In this document: positions 25,138-34,146 of the stretch, piece after piece
Numbering within the stretch: position 1 is the stretch's first letter
How the letters are laid out: the number at the start of each line of letters is the position of its first letter
Source: Gordonia heveisoli
Lineage (GTDB): Bacteria; Actinomycetota; Actinomycetes; Mycobacteriales; Mycobacteriaceae
NCBI RefSeq assembly: GCF_030315745.1
Contig: NZ_JASXSH010000015.1
Span: 1 to 64,000, forward strand
DNA length: 64,000 bases
Direction: 5' to 3'
The notes under the pieces: generated by a model
What the model was told of the DNA's origin: nothing
The model's database searches: none
What the model saw: the letters and a program-made list of their open reading frames with translations, nothing else
Translations under genes and position numbers: made by a program

Positions 25138-26733
25138 CTACCGCACGCCGCCGGCGGCGAAGGCGTCCTGATATGTCCTCGATCGGGCGGCACGTTCCCA
25201 GAGGTGGCCGTTACCCGCGGTCGCGCCCTCGGATTTGAGGCTGCGTTTGAGGATCTTGTTGGTTGCGGTGGTGGGCAGGTCGGGGGCGATCCGCACGAAC
25301 CGGGGCCAGGCTTTCGGGGACAGATCTGGTTGCGCGGCAAGCTGTTCGGCGAAGGATTCGGGGGACAGCTCGGCGCCCTCCTGGAGTACGACGGCGGCCA
25401 TCACCGAGTCCCCGACATGCTCGTCGGGGACGGCGTAGACGGCGACCCGGTTGATCTCGGGGATGCGCAACAGGATTCGCTCGATGGGGCCGGCCGCCAG
25501 ATTCTCCCCGTCGACCCGCATCCAGTCACCGGTTCGGCCGGCCAGGTAGACCCAGTCGTCGGCGTCCTTGTACGCCAGGTCACCCGACCAGTACATCCCG
25601 TCGTGGAGGCGGTCGTTGGTGGCGTCGGCGTCGTTGTAGTAGCCCATGAACATGCCACCGCCCTCGACGTTGACCAGTTCGCCGATGGCCTCGTCGGCGT
25701 TGATCAGTGCGCCGTTCTCGTCGAATTCGGCACGGGGGCATTCGGTGAGCGTCGCCGCGTTGTACACGCCGACATTCGCCGCGCCCTTGCCGATGGAACC
25801 GGCCGGGGTGCCGGGTTCGCGGGTGATGATGATCGCCAACTCGGTGGATCCGAAACCGTCCCACACCGTGGCGCCGAAACGGCGGGAGAAGTCGTCGATG
25901 TCGCGGTCGGTGGCCTCGTTGCCGAAGGCCACCCGCAGCGGATTGTCGGCGTCGTCGGGCTGTTCCGGTGTGGCCAGAATGTAGGCCAGGGGTTTACCGA
26001 CGTAGTTCATGTACGTTGCGCCATACCGCCGGATGTCGGATAGGAAGGTCGACGCGGAGAACTTCGCCGGGGCCATCGCGGCGCCCCCGCACAGCGCCAC
26101 GCAGTATCCGCCCATCAGTGCGGCCGAGTGGAACAACGGCATCGACAGGTAGCAGACGTCACCGGGACCGATGCTGTACTTCTCCACCAGATAGGGACCG
26201 GCGAACGGAATCAGCATGTGCGCGAACTGAACCGGCTTCGGATTCCCACTCGTCCCGGAGGTGAAGATGAGCATGAAGACGTCGGTGGCGGTGGGAACCG
26301 AGTGTGGATTCAGCTCACCCGCGCCCGCCAGCAGGTCGGCCCACTGCGCTGACGAGGTGTCCAGGACGGTCACGCCCGGCAGATCCAGGCCGTCGAGGAG
26401 CGGACGATGTTCGGCGTCGGTGAGGAGGATCTGACAGTCGGCCCGATCGATGTCGGCGGCCAGACCGTCGCCGCGACGGGTGTTGTTCACGCCGACGGTG
26501 ACGTAGCCGCCGAGCGCACCGGCGGCCAGCGCGATGAGCATGTCGGGGGTGTTGCCGAGCAGGGTGCCGACATGCATGGGCCGGGTCGGGTCGGCGACCG
26601 AGAGGACCGCTGCGGCCGTGCGCCGGGCGTCGGCGATGTAGTCGCGCCACGTCCACTCGCGACCCTCATAGGTGATGGCGAGGTTGTCGTCATCGGCGCG
26701 GGCGAGGAGGAGCTGAGTAACAGTGTCGGCCAT
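25138..26733 (-). CDS. fadD17: Acyl-CoA synthetase FadD17-like
   Basis: A 531-residue adenylating enzyme with LIFTSGTSGNPKPVQ as P-loop-like motif, YMNYVGKPLAYILATPE, DGFGSTE and SGDLAY. The strings VGKPLAYILATPEQPDDADNP and AYKDADDWVYLAGRTGDWMRV resemble M. tuberculosis FadD17 (Rv3506), a KstR-regulated enzyme of the cholesterol locus. I chose ATG 26733, residue 10 of the longest reading. It has no Shine-Dalgarno; TAGATT lies 7 bases before it, suggesting a leaderless message. It opens a four-gene minus operon. The terminal lysine is in TNKILKRS. Confidence 0.88.
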   Translation of the reverse strand: MADTVTQLLLARADDDNLAITYEGREWTWRDYIADARRTAAAVLSVADPTRPMHVGTLLGNTPDMLIALAAGALGGYVTVGVNNTRRGDGLAADIDRADCQILLTDAEHRPLLDGLDLPGVTVLDTSSAQWADLLAGAGELNPHSVPTATDVFMLIFTSGTSGNPKPVQFAHMLIPFAGPYLVEKYSIGPGDVCYLSMPLFHSAALMGGYCVALCGGAAMAPAKFSASTFLSDIRRYGATYMNYVGKPLAYILATPEQPDDADNPLRVAFGNEATDRDIDDFSRRFGATVWDGFGSTELAIIITREPGTPAGSIGKGAANVGVYNAATLTECPRAEFDENGALINADEAIGELVNVEGGGMFMGYYNDADATNDRLHDGMYWSGDLAYKDADDWVYLAGRTGDWMRVDGENLAAGPIERILLRIPEINRVAVYAVPDEHVGDSVMAAVVLQEGAELSPESFAEQLAAQPDLSPKAWPRFVRIAPDLPTTATNKILKRSLKSEGATAGNGHLWERAARSRTYQDAFAAGGVR

Positions 26734-26744
26734 GCGGCCAAATC

Positions 26745-26758
26745 TAGAACCTGTTCTC
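26745..26758. promoter_or_regulatory. KstR-type operator, one mismatch
   Basis: TAGAACCTGTTCTC fits TnnAACnnGTTnnA except for C in place of the final A. It lies 11 bases before the ATG of FadD17 and includes the start of its likely -10 element, so a bound repressor would block transcription. Confidence 0.65.
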
Positions 26759-26814
26759 ACCGTGTGTGAACAGATTTCGAGAACTGTCTACTCAGTCCCC
26801 CTCGGTCGCGCATT

Positions 26815-26840
26815 CCGGGGTCGCGCGGGAGCGACCCCGG
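26815..26840 (-). terminator. Stem-loop terminator of the secreted-protein gene
   Basis: CCGGGGTCGC (26815-26824) pairs perfectly with GCGACCCCGG (26831-26840) across a 6-base loop. It begins 8 bases beyond the stop of the minus-strand secreted protein gene. There is no clear T-run. Confidence 0.55.
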
Positions 26841-26847
26841 CGGCGGA

Positions 26848-27285
26848 TCAGCGCAGGAACGAGCCCGAACCGGGGGTGACGGTGAAGGTGCGATCGCCCT
26901 TGCCGAGCACCGTGGTGGTGAAGGACACGCGTCCGGGTCCGGTGGCGAGCGTGGCCTGACCGCAGGCGGGGAACACCTTGCTGCCGGCCTTGCCTGCGCT
27001 CGGGTTGCGCCAGCTGATGGCGACACGTGCGTCGCGCAGGTTGGTGGCGCACGCCTTCTTGGTGGTGTCGAGGGAGACCGTGGTGGCCTGGTCGGCCGCC
27101 GGAAGGGCCTGCAGCAGAGCGCTGAAGCCGCCGGTCACCTGGCTGCCGGAGACGGTGATGCCGATATTCGGCGCCTGCTGGATGGCCAGGCCCTGCGGAG
27201 CGGCGCCGGCGCTGCCGACGGTCAGTCCGGCGATGGTGCCCGCAGCGAGTGCGGTTCCGGCCAGGAGGGACATACGACGCAACAT
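26848..27285 (-). CDS. Small secreted protein, function unknown
   Basis: A 145-residue protein with a clear signal peptide: MLRRMSLLAGTALAAGTIAG then a stretch ending GSAGAA before cleavage. The mature part is short and beta-rich, with two cysteines (in KKACATN and FPACGQA) that could form a disulphide, and it ends GSGSFLR. I do not recognise a family. AGGGGTAAACC precedes the ATG. A motif GTTACCAAAGT lies just upstream and is also found before the mycolyltransferase gene. Probably a cell-envelope or extracellular protein. Confidence 0.78.
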   Translation of the reverse strand: MLRRMSLLAGTALAAGTIAGLTVGSAGAAPQGLAIQQAPNIGITVSGSQVTGGFSALLQALPAADQATTVSLDTTKKACATNLRDARVAISWRNPSAGKAGSKVFPACGQATLATGPGRVSFTTTVLGKGDRTFTVTPGSGSFLR

Positions 27286-27480
27286 TGGTTTACCCCTGTC
27301 ACTTTGGTAACAAATGGTGGGAACAGTACCGGAGTGGAAGGACCTGCTCAACGCCGTGTCGTCGAAGACGTCGAGGTCTCGACGACGACGCGGCCGATCC
27401 CCGACCCGGCACCCACCCTGCCAGATCGACGCCGCGGACGGGATTTCGGTCAATGGACGATCGACTGATACAACCGACCC

Positions 27481-28389
27481 ATGACACCCCCTCGCGAGCC
27501 GCTGGCCACCTTTCAGGTCGGGAACCTCGAACATTCCGGCGAGCTCGGCGTCGTCGGGGAGCAGCAGCTGACCGCGCGGTTCGCCGACCACCGCGGACGC
27601 ATCGACCTACCCGCGTTGGGTGTGGTGTTCGACCATCTCGGTGGCATTCCGTATCTGCTCCAGCAACTGCCCACCGGTGGCCTCACCCTGCAGTCGCGAC
27701 TGGCGCTGTCCAAGCTGGGGCATATCGACGTCGGTGACCGGCTCTCGTGTACCTCTACGCTCGCCGCCCACGACGATCAGTGGGGTGTGACAACCGTCGA
27801 GGTGCGCACCGGGACCGGCCGTGTCTGCTGCGTCGGGACGGCCCGCAACACCGTCGTCGCCCGGGCCGCGGAACTGCCCATCTCTGTCGAGGATGAGGCC
27901 GGTGGCGATATCCCGGACTCGGCAGCTGCACAGGGGGTCGTGTTGCCGCCCGCCCTCGATTCCTCGCTGACCGGCCGTGACATCGTCGAACACCTGTCCT
28001 GCGGCACCCTTGTGCCCGGGCCTCTGGTGGAGCTGCTCAACGGCCGGGTGGACATCGCCGGGGAGGGGCGCGATGCCGTCCTGCGGCTGACCGTTCGGAC
28101 CGAATCGTGGATGGGCAACATGTTCGGCACTATGCACGGCGGGGTCATCGCGACGATCGTCGGGCAGGCGGCGTCGCTGGCCGGGCAGGCGCATACCGCG
28201 CCCGGACAGGACTACTCCGTCGCCGATCTCGCGATCGGTTTCTACCGGTCGCCATCGGTACACGGTGGAGAGATCGTCGCCGAGGCGGTGCCCATCAAGC
28301 TGGGACGGCGGATCGGCTCCTTCGAGGTGACGCTGACCGACGGGGACACCCTGCTGACCCGCGGTACCGCCGACATTCACTACGGCTGA
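27481..28389 (+). CDS. Hotdog-fold acyl-CoA thioesterase (double domain)
   Basis: A 302-residue protein with two hotdog-like halves. The first contains FDHLGGIPYLLQQ and the second FGTMHGGVIATIVGQAASLAG, which is the PaaI-type catalytic helix region. It should hydrolyse acyl-CoA. The ATG at 27481 has no obvious ribosome site. Three 15-base tandem repeats follow the stop. It may serve the FadE/FadD genes on either side, but no operon link is tight. Confidence 0.78.
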   Translation: MTPPREPLATFQVGNLEHSGELGVVGEQQLTARFADHRGRIDLPALGVVFDHLGGIPYLLQQLPTGGLTLQSRLALSKLGHIDVGDRLSCTSTLAAHDDQWGVTTVEVRTGTGRVCCVGTARNTVVARAAELPISVEDEAGGDIPDSAAAQGVVLPPALDSSLTGRDIVEHLSCGTLVPGPLVELLNGRVDIAGEGRDAVLRLTVRTESWMGNMFGTMHGGVIATIVGQAASLAGQAHTAPGQDYSVADLAIGFYRSPSVHGGEIVAEAVPIKLGRRIGSFEVTLTDGDTLLTRGTADIHYG

Positions 28390-28434
28390 CGGAATCGGGG
28401 CTGGCGGAATCGGGGCCGGCGGAATCGGGGCCGG
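28390..28434. repeat. Three tandem 15-base repeats
   Basis: CGGAATCGGGGCTGG at 28390-28404 is followed by two copies of CGGAATCGGGGCCGG at 28405-28419 and 28420-28434. They begin in the stop codon region of the thioesterase and could be a variable-number tract. Confidence 0.85.
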
Positions 28435-28506
28435 GCGGGCCGCTGGCTGGATCTAAAACAATCATTCGCGCTTGCTTTTTCTTTCCCCGCGTGTGACGCT
28501 CCTCGC

Positions 28507-29289
28507 ATGCCGATCGTGCACGAGTTGGTCGACGACCTCATCGCGGAAGGTGATGAGCTCGACGACCTCGTCGCCCCGCTTGCCGACGCCGACTGGGCCA
28601 CCGCGACACCCGCGCCCGGATGGACCATTGCCCACCAGGTCGCCCACCTGCGGTGGACCGACGAGGTATCACTCACCGCGGCCACCGACCCGCAGGCCTT
28701 CGCCGGCCAGGTCGCCGCGGCCGGGGCAAACGCCGAGCACTTCGTCGACGAAGCCGCCGCGGCCGGCGCGCAACTGCCGCCCGCGGACCTGCTGCAACAC
28801 TGGCGTGCGGCCCGCGGGCGGCTCGCCGGAGCGCTACTGGCCGTCGCCGATGGCGTGCGGATCCCGTGGTTCGGCCCGCCGATGTCGGCGGCGTCGATGG
28901 CCACGGCCCGGTTGATGGAGACGTGGGCCCACGGCCTCGACATCGCCGACGCCCTCGGGGTTCAGCGCACCGCCACCGATCGGATCAAGGGTGTCGTCCA
29001 CATCGGCGTCCGCACCCGTGACTACGCCTACCTGGTCAACGGCCGCACACCACCGGCAACCGCCTTCCGATACGAGATCGTCGCGCCGTCGGGGGAGGTA
29101 TGGACCTGGGGACCCGACGAGGCACGCGACGTCATACGTGGACCCGCGGTCGACTTCTGTGAACTCGTGACCCAGCGCCGCGCACCCGACGAACTGGCGC
29201 TGGAGTTCGTCGGGGACGACGCGCACGCCTGGTCATCGATCGCCCAGTGCTTCGCCGGGCCGCCGGGCACCGGACGTGCCGGCGCCTGA
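28507..29289 (+). CDS. TIGR03084-type actinobacterial protein (DinB/maleylpyruvate isomerase-like)
   Basis: This 260-residue protein begins [20 protein letters not shown] and contains [17 protein letters not shown], a DinB-like metal-binding helix motif with histidines, and [17 protein letters not shown]. These are typical of mycothiol-dependent isomerase-like proteins and of the uncharacterised TIGR03084 family, which often accompanies acyl-CoA dehydrogenases. Here an acyl-CoA dehydrogenase gene follows after 80 bases. The enzyme role is unknown. Confidence 0.8.
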   Translation: MPIVHELVDDLIAEGDELDDLVAPLADADWATATPAPGWTIAHQVAHLRWTDEVSLTAATDPQAFAGQVAAAGANAEHFVDEAAAAGAQLPPADLLQHWRAARGRLAGALLAVADGVRIPWFGPPMSAASMATARLMETWAHGLDIADALGVQRTATDRIKGVVHIGVRTRDYAYLVNGRTPPATAFRYEIVAPSGEVWTWGPDEARDVIRGPAVDFCELVTQRRAPDELALEFVGDDAHAWSSIAQCFAGPPGTGRAGA

Positions 29290-29368
29290 TCGGTACGCGA
29301 CTCGAACAACGCTGTTTCCCGAAGAACATCCGATGCCGACCGCGAAGGTCGGACGAACAGGAGTGACC

Positions 29369-30529
29369 GTGCCGATCAGTTCGCCGATCTGGGATACCCC
29401 CGAACGCAACGAATTGCGGTCGACCGTCCGAGGTTTCGTGGAACGCCAGATCCTGCCCAACGTGGACGACTGGGAGGACGGCGGCCTGCTGCCGCGTGAG
29501 CTACACCGCGAGGCGGCCAAACTGGGTCTGTTCGGCATCGGGATCGACGAATCGGTCGGCGGCTCGGGCGGCGACCTCATCGACACCACCGTGCTCGCCG
29601 AGGAGTTCCACTACGCGGGTGCGCCGGGTGGGGTCTTCGCCTCCCTGTTCACCCATGGCATCTCGTTGCCGCATCTGATCGCCGCAGGGGACACCGATCA
29701 ACTCGGCCGCTGGGTCCGCCCGACCCTGGCCGGGGAGATGATCGGCAGCCTCGCCATCACCGAACCCGGCGGCGGCAGCGACGTCGGTCATCTGCGGACG
29801 ACGGCCGTGCGCGACGGCGACCACTATGTCGTCAACGGCTCCAAGACCTACATCACCTCCGGGGTCCGCGCCGATTTCGTGGTCACCGCCGTGCGCACCG
29901 GCGGACCCGGTGCCGGTGGTGTCTCGCTGCTCGTCATCGAGACCGACAGCCCCGGATTCACCGTGACCCGCAAACTCGACAAGATGGGCTGGCGCAGTTC
30001 GGATACCGCCGAGTTGGCATTTACCGACGTGCGGGTCCCGGTGACGAATCTGGTGGGCGCCGAGAATTCCGGATTCGCCCAGATCGCGACCGCCTTCGTG
30101 ACCGAGCGGTCAGGGCTGGCGGTACAGGCGTACGCCGGTGCGCAACGCTGCCTCGACCTCACGTTGCAGTGGGCCCGTGATCGCGAGACCTTCGGGAAAC
30201 CGCTGATCGCGCGGCAGTCGGTGCAGGACACGCTGATCGAGATGGCACGTCGGATCGACGTCGCGCGCACCTATACGCGGGCCGTCGTCGAACGAAAGGT
30301 CACCTCGTCCGACGACCTCATCGCCGAGGTGTGCTTCGCCAAGAACACCGCGGTCGAGGCCGGGGAATGGGTGGCCAACCAGGCAGTTCAGCTCTTCGGT
30401 GGGCTCGGCTACATGACCGGTACCGAGGTCGAACGGCAGTACCGCGACATGCGCATCCTGGGCATCGGCGGCGGCACCACCGAGATCCTGCGTGGCCTGG
30501 CCGCCAAGCGACTGGGCTATCAGCCGTGA
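29369..30529 (+). CDS. Acyl-CoA dehydrogenase
   Basis: A 386-residue FadE-type flavoenzyme with AITEPGGGSDV, GSKTYITSG, WRSSDTAEL and LFGGLGYMTG. The usual medium-chain catalytic glutamate site reads IGGGTTE here, with glycine, while TERSGL carries Glu246 at the place used by isovaleryl-CoA and long-chain enzymes. So catalysis likely uses Glu246. I chose GTG 29369 because AGGAG sits 5 bases before it; an ATG at 29333 is less likely. It introduces a double bond in an acyl-CoA, perhaps branched. The next FadE gene follows after 56 bases. Confidence 0.87.
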   Translation: MPISSPIWDTPERNELRSTVRGFVERQILPNVDDWEDGGLLPRELHREAAKLGLFGIGIDESVGGSGGDLIDTTVLAEEFHYAGAPGGVFASLFTHGISLPHLIAAGDTDQLGRWVRPTLAGEMIGSLAITEPGGGSDVGHLRTTAVRDGDHYVVNGSKTYITSGVRADFVVTAVRTGGPGAGGVSLLVIETDSPGFTVTRKLDKMGWRSSDTAELAFTDVRVPVTNLVGAENSGFAQIATAFVTERSGLAVQAYAGAQRCLDLTLQWARDRETFGKPLIARQSVQDTLIEMARRIDVARTYTRAVVERKVTSSDDLIAEVCFAKNTAVEAGEWVANQAVQLFGGLGYMTGTEVERQYRDMRILGIGGGTTEILRGLAAKRLGYQP

Positions 30530-30585
30530 CACCGCGCACAACGGACATCTGACACCCGCCCGCCGACGAACAGGAAGACCGACTG

Positions 30586-31758
30586 ATGACGACCATCGAG
30601 AGCCCTTTCACCGAAACACCCGAACGTGCCGCATTGCGCGCGTCGGTGTCCGCCTTCGCCGCCAAATACGGGCAGGACTACTTCCGGGAATGTGCGCGCA
30701 CCGGCCGCAAGACCGACGAGATGTGGAACGAAGCGGGCAAACTCGGCTTCATCGGGGTGAACCTGCCCGAGGCGTACGGCGGTGGCGGCGCCGGGATGTA
30801 CGAACTGTCGATCGTGATGGAGGAGATCGCGGCGTCGGGGACCGGGTTGCTGATGCTCGTCGTGTCACCGGCGATCTGCGGCAACATCATCGCGCGCTTC
30901 GGCACCGACGATCAGAAGCAGCGCTGGATTCCGGGACTGGCCGACGGCACCATCACGATGGCGTTCGGCATCACCGAACCCGACGCCGGGTCGAACTCCC
31001 ACCAGATCACCACCACGGCCCGTCGCGACGGCGACCATTGGCTGCTGTCGGGGCAGAAGGTCTTCATCTCCGGGGTGGATCAGGCGCAAGCCGTGCTGAT
31101 CGTCGCGCGCACCGAGGACGCGCGTACCGGCAAGCTCAAACCCGCCCTGTTCATCGTGCCGACCGATGCTCCGAACTTCACCTACACGATGATCGACATG
31201 GAACTGCAGAACCCGGAGAAGCAGTTCCAGCTCTTCCTCGATGACGTGCGGCTGCCCGCGGATGCGCTGGTCGGTTCTGAGGACGCCGCGCTCAGCCAGT
31301 TGTTCGCCGGGCTGAACCCGGAGCGGATCATGGCTGCCGCCTCAGCGGTCGGCATGGGACGTTTCGCGTTGGACAAGGCTGTCTCCTACGTCAACGACCG
31401 GACCGTATGGAAGACACCGATCGGTGCCCATCAGGCGATCGCGCATCCGCTCGCCGAGGGTAAGGTGGCGCTGGAGATGGCGAAGCTGATGATGCAGAAG
31501 GCCGCCACCCTCTACGATGCCGGCGATGACTGGGGTGCCGCGGAGCCGGCGAATATGGCGAAATTCGCGGCCGCCGAGGCGTGTGTCAAGCTGGTCGACC
31601 ACGCTGTGCACTGTCTCGGCGGCAACGGACTCACCAGTGAGTACGGCCTGGCGCCGATGCTCGCGCTGGCCCGGATCGCCCGCATCGCACCGGTCAGCCG
31701 GGAGATGGTGCTCAACTTCGTCGCGCAGACCAGCCTGGGTCTGCCCAAGTCGTACTGA
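30586..31758 (+). CDS. fadE12: Acyl-CoA dehydrogenase, FadE12-like
   Basis: A 390-residue acyl-CoA dehydrogenase that resembles M. tuberculosis FadE12 (Rv0972c) over most of its length from memory: GFIGVNLPEAYGGGGAGMYE, ITEPDAGSNSHQITTTARRD, NPERIMAAASAVGMGRFAL and a C-terminal NFVAQTSLGLPKSY. Glu246 in NPERIM is a candidate catalytic base. It oxidises acyl-CoA to enoyl-CoA with FAD in beta-oxidation. AACAGGAAG lies upstream of the ATG. It shares strand and close spacing with the preceding dehydrogenase, so an operon is likely. Confidence 0.9.
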   Translation: MTTIESPFTETPERAALRASVSAFAAKYGQDYFRECARTGRKTDEMWNEAGKLGFIGVNLPEAYGGGGAGMYELSIVMEEIAASGTGLLMLVVSPAICGNIIARFGTDDQKQRWIPGLADGTITMAFGITEPDAGSNSHQITTTARRDGDHWLLSGQKVFISGVDQAQAVLIVARTEDARTGKLKPALFIVPTDAPNFTYTMIDMELQNPEKQFQLFLDDVRLPADALVGSEDAALSQLFAGLNPERIMAAASAVGMGRFALDKAVSYVNDRTVWKTPIGAHQAIAHPLAEGKVALEMAKLMMQKAATLYDAGDDWGAAEPANMAKFAAAEACVKLVDHAVHCLGGNGLTSEYGLAPMLALARIARIAPVSREMVLNFVAQTSLGLPKSY

Positions 31759-31813
31759 GGTCGCCGGTCATGTCCCCACTCGTGCAGTCGATTCGCGACG
31801 GTCGGGGGCGCCG

Positions 31814-32422
31814 ATGACCGGCTCGACCCGCAATCCGCAGCAGGAGCGTTCGCGGCTGACCCGGAAGCGATTGCTGTCCTCCACGATCGCGGTACTGGCC
31901 GGGCAGGGCTGGGCAGCCGCCACCGTGGCCACCGTTGCCGAGAAGGCCGGCGTCTCCCGGGGTGCGGCGCAGCATCACTTCGCGACCCGCGAGGCGCTGA
32001 TCACCGCGGCACTGGAACAACTCTTCGAGGACCTGACCGCGTCGGCGGCGGTCATGCTGGCCACCATGCCGGAGGGGCCGGAGCGGGTGGGGGTGGCCGT
32101 CGAACGTGCCGTGGAAATCTATGCGGGCACCGAATTCAAGGCGGCGCTACAGGTCTGGGCCGCGGCGGCCTCCGATCCCGCGCTGCGCACACTGATCCTG
32201 CCGCTCGAAGCCAGGTTCGGTGCCGCTGCCCATCAGCTGACGATGGCGGCGCTGGGTGCCGAACCCGACGACGAGCGAGCCCACCGAGGGGTGCAGGTGA
32301 CCCTGGATCTCGCTCGTGGTCTCGGCCTGGCCGACACCCTTTCCGACGACTCCAAACGCCGCGCACAGGTCGTCGCGACCTGGGCGGAAATGCTGCGCGC
32401 GACGCTCTATCCGCCTGCCTGA
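31814..32422 (+). CDS. TetR-family transcriptional regulator
   Basis: A 202-residue TetR protein with the helix-turn-helix ATVATVAEKAGVSRGAAQHH near residues 37-56, then an all-helical ligand domain. It lies 55 bases after FadE12 on the same strand, so it may control the FadE operon in response to an acyl-CoA or its degradation. Start ATG 31814 follows GGGGGCGCCG. No operator could be assigned. Confidence 0.85.
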   Translation: MTGSTRNPQQERSRLTRKRLLSSTIAVLAGQGWAAATVATVAEKAGVSRGAAQHHFATREALITAALEQLFEDLTASAAVMLATMPEGPERVGVAVERAVEIYAGTEFKAALQVWAAAASDPALRTLILPLEARFGAAAHQLTMAALGAEPDDERAHRGVQVTLDLARGLGLADTLSDDSKRRAQVVATWAEMLRATLYPPA

Positions 32423-32452
32423 GGTGAGAGTTCCGACCACTACGGTGGACCC

Positions 32453-33328
32453 ATGCGCATCGCCACCTGGAATGTGAACTCGGTCAAGCAGCGGATCCCG
32501 CGATTCCTGCCCTGGCTCGATGAACGCCGCCCGGACGTCGTCTGCCTCCAGGAGACGAAACTGTCCGACGAGGCCTTCGACGAGGTGCTCGGCGAGGCGC
32601 TCGCCGAACGCGGATACGCCGTCGCCCATCATGGGCAGGGCCAGTGGAACGGCGTCGCACTGCTCTCCCGGGTCGGTCTCGACGACGTCGTCAACGGGTT
32701 CCCGGACATGCCCGGCTATCCCGATCCCGGCACCGCGGAGGCCCGCGCGGTATCCGCGGTGTGCGGGGGGCTGCGCATCTATTCGCTCTATGTGCCCAAC
32801 GGTCGTGAACCCGACTCCGACCACTACGACTACAAGCTGCGGTGGCTCGCGGCGCTGGCCGCCGGTATCGCCGACCCGGCGACGACGATGCTGTGCGGTG
32901 ACATGAACATCGCACCCACCGACGCCGATGTCTTCGACCCGGCCTCCTTCGTCGGCCACACCCATGTCACCGACCCCGAGCGTGCTGCGCTGGCGGCCTT
33001 CGGCGACCTGGGCCTGCGTGACGTCGTCCGCGACCGATGGCCCGACGAGCGGGTCTTCTCCTACTGGGACTACCGCGCCGGGATGTTCCACAAGGACCTC
33101 GGCATGCGGATCGACCTGATCCTGGCGGGTGCCGACATCACCGGGCGGGTGGCCGCGGCATGGGTGGACCGCAAGGCGCGCAAGGGAACCAAACCCAGCG
33201 ACCACGCCCCGGTCGTCGTCGACATCGACACCGCACCCGACGGCGACGTCGGGCCGGTCGTCCCGCCGCCGTCGAATCCGGCCAAGCGCGGCGGTGCCAC
33301 GGTGAAGCTGCCGCATTCGGTCGACTGA
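32453..33328 (+). CDS. xthA: Exodeoxyribonuclease III (AP endonuclease family)
   Basis: This 291-residue DNA-repair nuclease begins MRIATWNVNSVKQR and has the family motifs LQETKLSD, NGVALLSR, LYVPNGRE, GDMNIAP and GTKPSDHAPV, including the metal-binding and catalytic Asp/Glu/His residues. It cuts at abasic sites and removes 3' blocked ends. The tail after the catalytic His is about 40 residues longer than in E. coli XthA and proline-rich. It is preceded by a TetR gene and followed by a membrane protein gene. Confidence 0.93.
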   Translation: MRIATWNVNSVKQRIPRFLPWLDERRPDVVCLQETKLSDEAFDEVLGEALAERGYAVAHHGQGQWNGVALLSRVGLDDVVNGFPDMPGYPDPGTAEARAVSAVCGGLRIYSLYVPNGREPDSDHYDYKLRWLAALAAGIADPATTMLCGDMNIAPTDADVFDPASFVGHTHVTDPERAALAAFGDLGLRDVVRDRWPDERVFSYWDYRAGMFHKDLGMRIDLILAGADITGRVAAAWVDRKARKGTKPSDHAPVVVDIDTAPDGDVGPVVPPPSNPAKRGGATVKLPHSVD

Positions 33329-33366
33329 GCCCGTCACGAGGCTCGTTCTGTGTCAGCATTCGACAT

Positions 33367-33963
33367 ATGAACCACGAAGCGACGGCGACCCGGCGCCGGG
33401 CCGGGCTGCCGGGGTGGCGGGGGATCCTCACCGAACGTCGGGGCGGACCCCTGGTGGCGCACCGGGCCGCGGCCCGACTGTCGGCCTATGTGTACGGCAA
33501 CATCCTGGTGCTCGCCGCCATCGCCGTCGCGACGGTACACACGGTGGAGGACGGGGTGGCGACGCTGATCGTGCTCGGTACCGGTGCCGTCACCTATCTC
33601 GCGCATGTCTTTTCGGCCTATGTGGCCTACACGGCGCTGCCGGAAGGTCACCAGCACGCCGACCCCGCCGGTTCGCAGGCGCTCCGCGAGACCCCCTTCG
33701 ACGAACTCCGGGACGCGGTGCCGATCGTGTCGTCGACGATCTGGCCCGCGGTGGTGCTGGCGCTCGGCTGGGTCGACGTGCTGCCACCGAGACTCGCCGA
33801 ACTCATCGCCGGTGCCCTGGTCGTGCTCCGGATGGCCACCATCCAGATCGTCATCGAACGGATTCGTGGCAATCCACCCGGCTGGCGGGTGGTGGTCGCC
33901 GGCCTCGCCACCGCCGCCGCCGCGGCGATCATCGTCCTGGTGAAGGTGTCGGTCGGCCACTAG
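33367..33963 (+). CDS. Integral membrane protein, function unknown
   Basis: A 198-residue protein with about five membrane helices, for example YGNILVLAAIAVATVHTV, ATLIVLGTGAVTYLAHVFSA, IWPAVVLALGWV and a final VVAGLATAAAAAIIVLVKV. A basic N-terminus (about 30 residues) precedes the first helix. No catalytic motif is seen. The ATG at 33367 follows the exonuclease gene by 38 bases with no strong ribosome site. Confidence 0.75.
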   Translation: MNHEATATRRRAGLPGWRGILTERRGGPLVAHRAAARLSAYVYGNILVLAAIAVATVHTVEDGVATLIVLGTGAVTYLAHVFSAYVAYTALPEGHQHADPAGSQALRETPFDELRDAVPIVSSTIWPAVVLALGWVDVLPPRLAELIAGALVVLRMATIQIVIERIRGNPPGWRVVVAGLATAAAAAIIVLVKVSVGH

Positions 33964-34146
33964 CGCCGCAGTTCCGTTGCGGGGGAGATGGTTTGCCCGC
34001 GACACCCGCCGCGGGGTGCAAGAGTCGTACGTTCGAACCAATACTTCCCGGTAGTCGGCGCCCGATCTGTCGGATCGGTACCGGCGATGCTTAGATTCTC
34101 CTGTGAACGCCGCAGAGTCGCTGCGGTGCGTGGGAGGGAATACATC

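Noticed and set aside
34020..34050. Possible tRNA from the string GTTCGAACC
   Set aside because: No acceptor stem, D-arm or anticodon arm can be placed around it; the gap is a promoter region of the exported protein gene.
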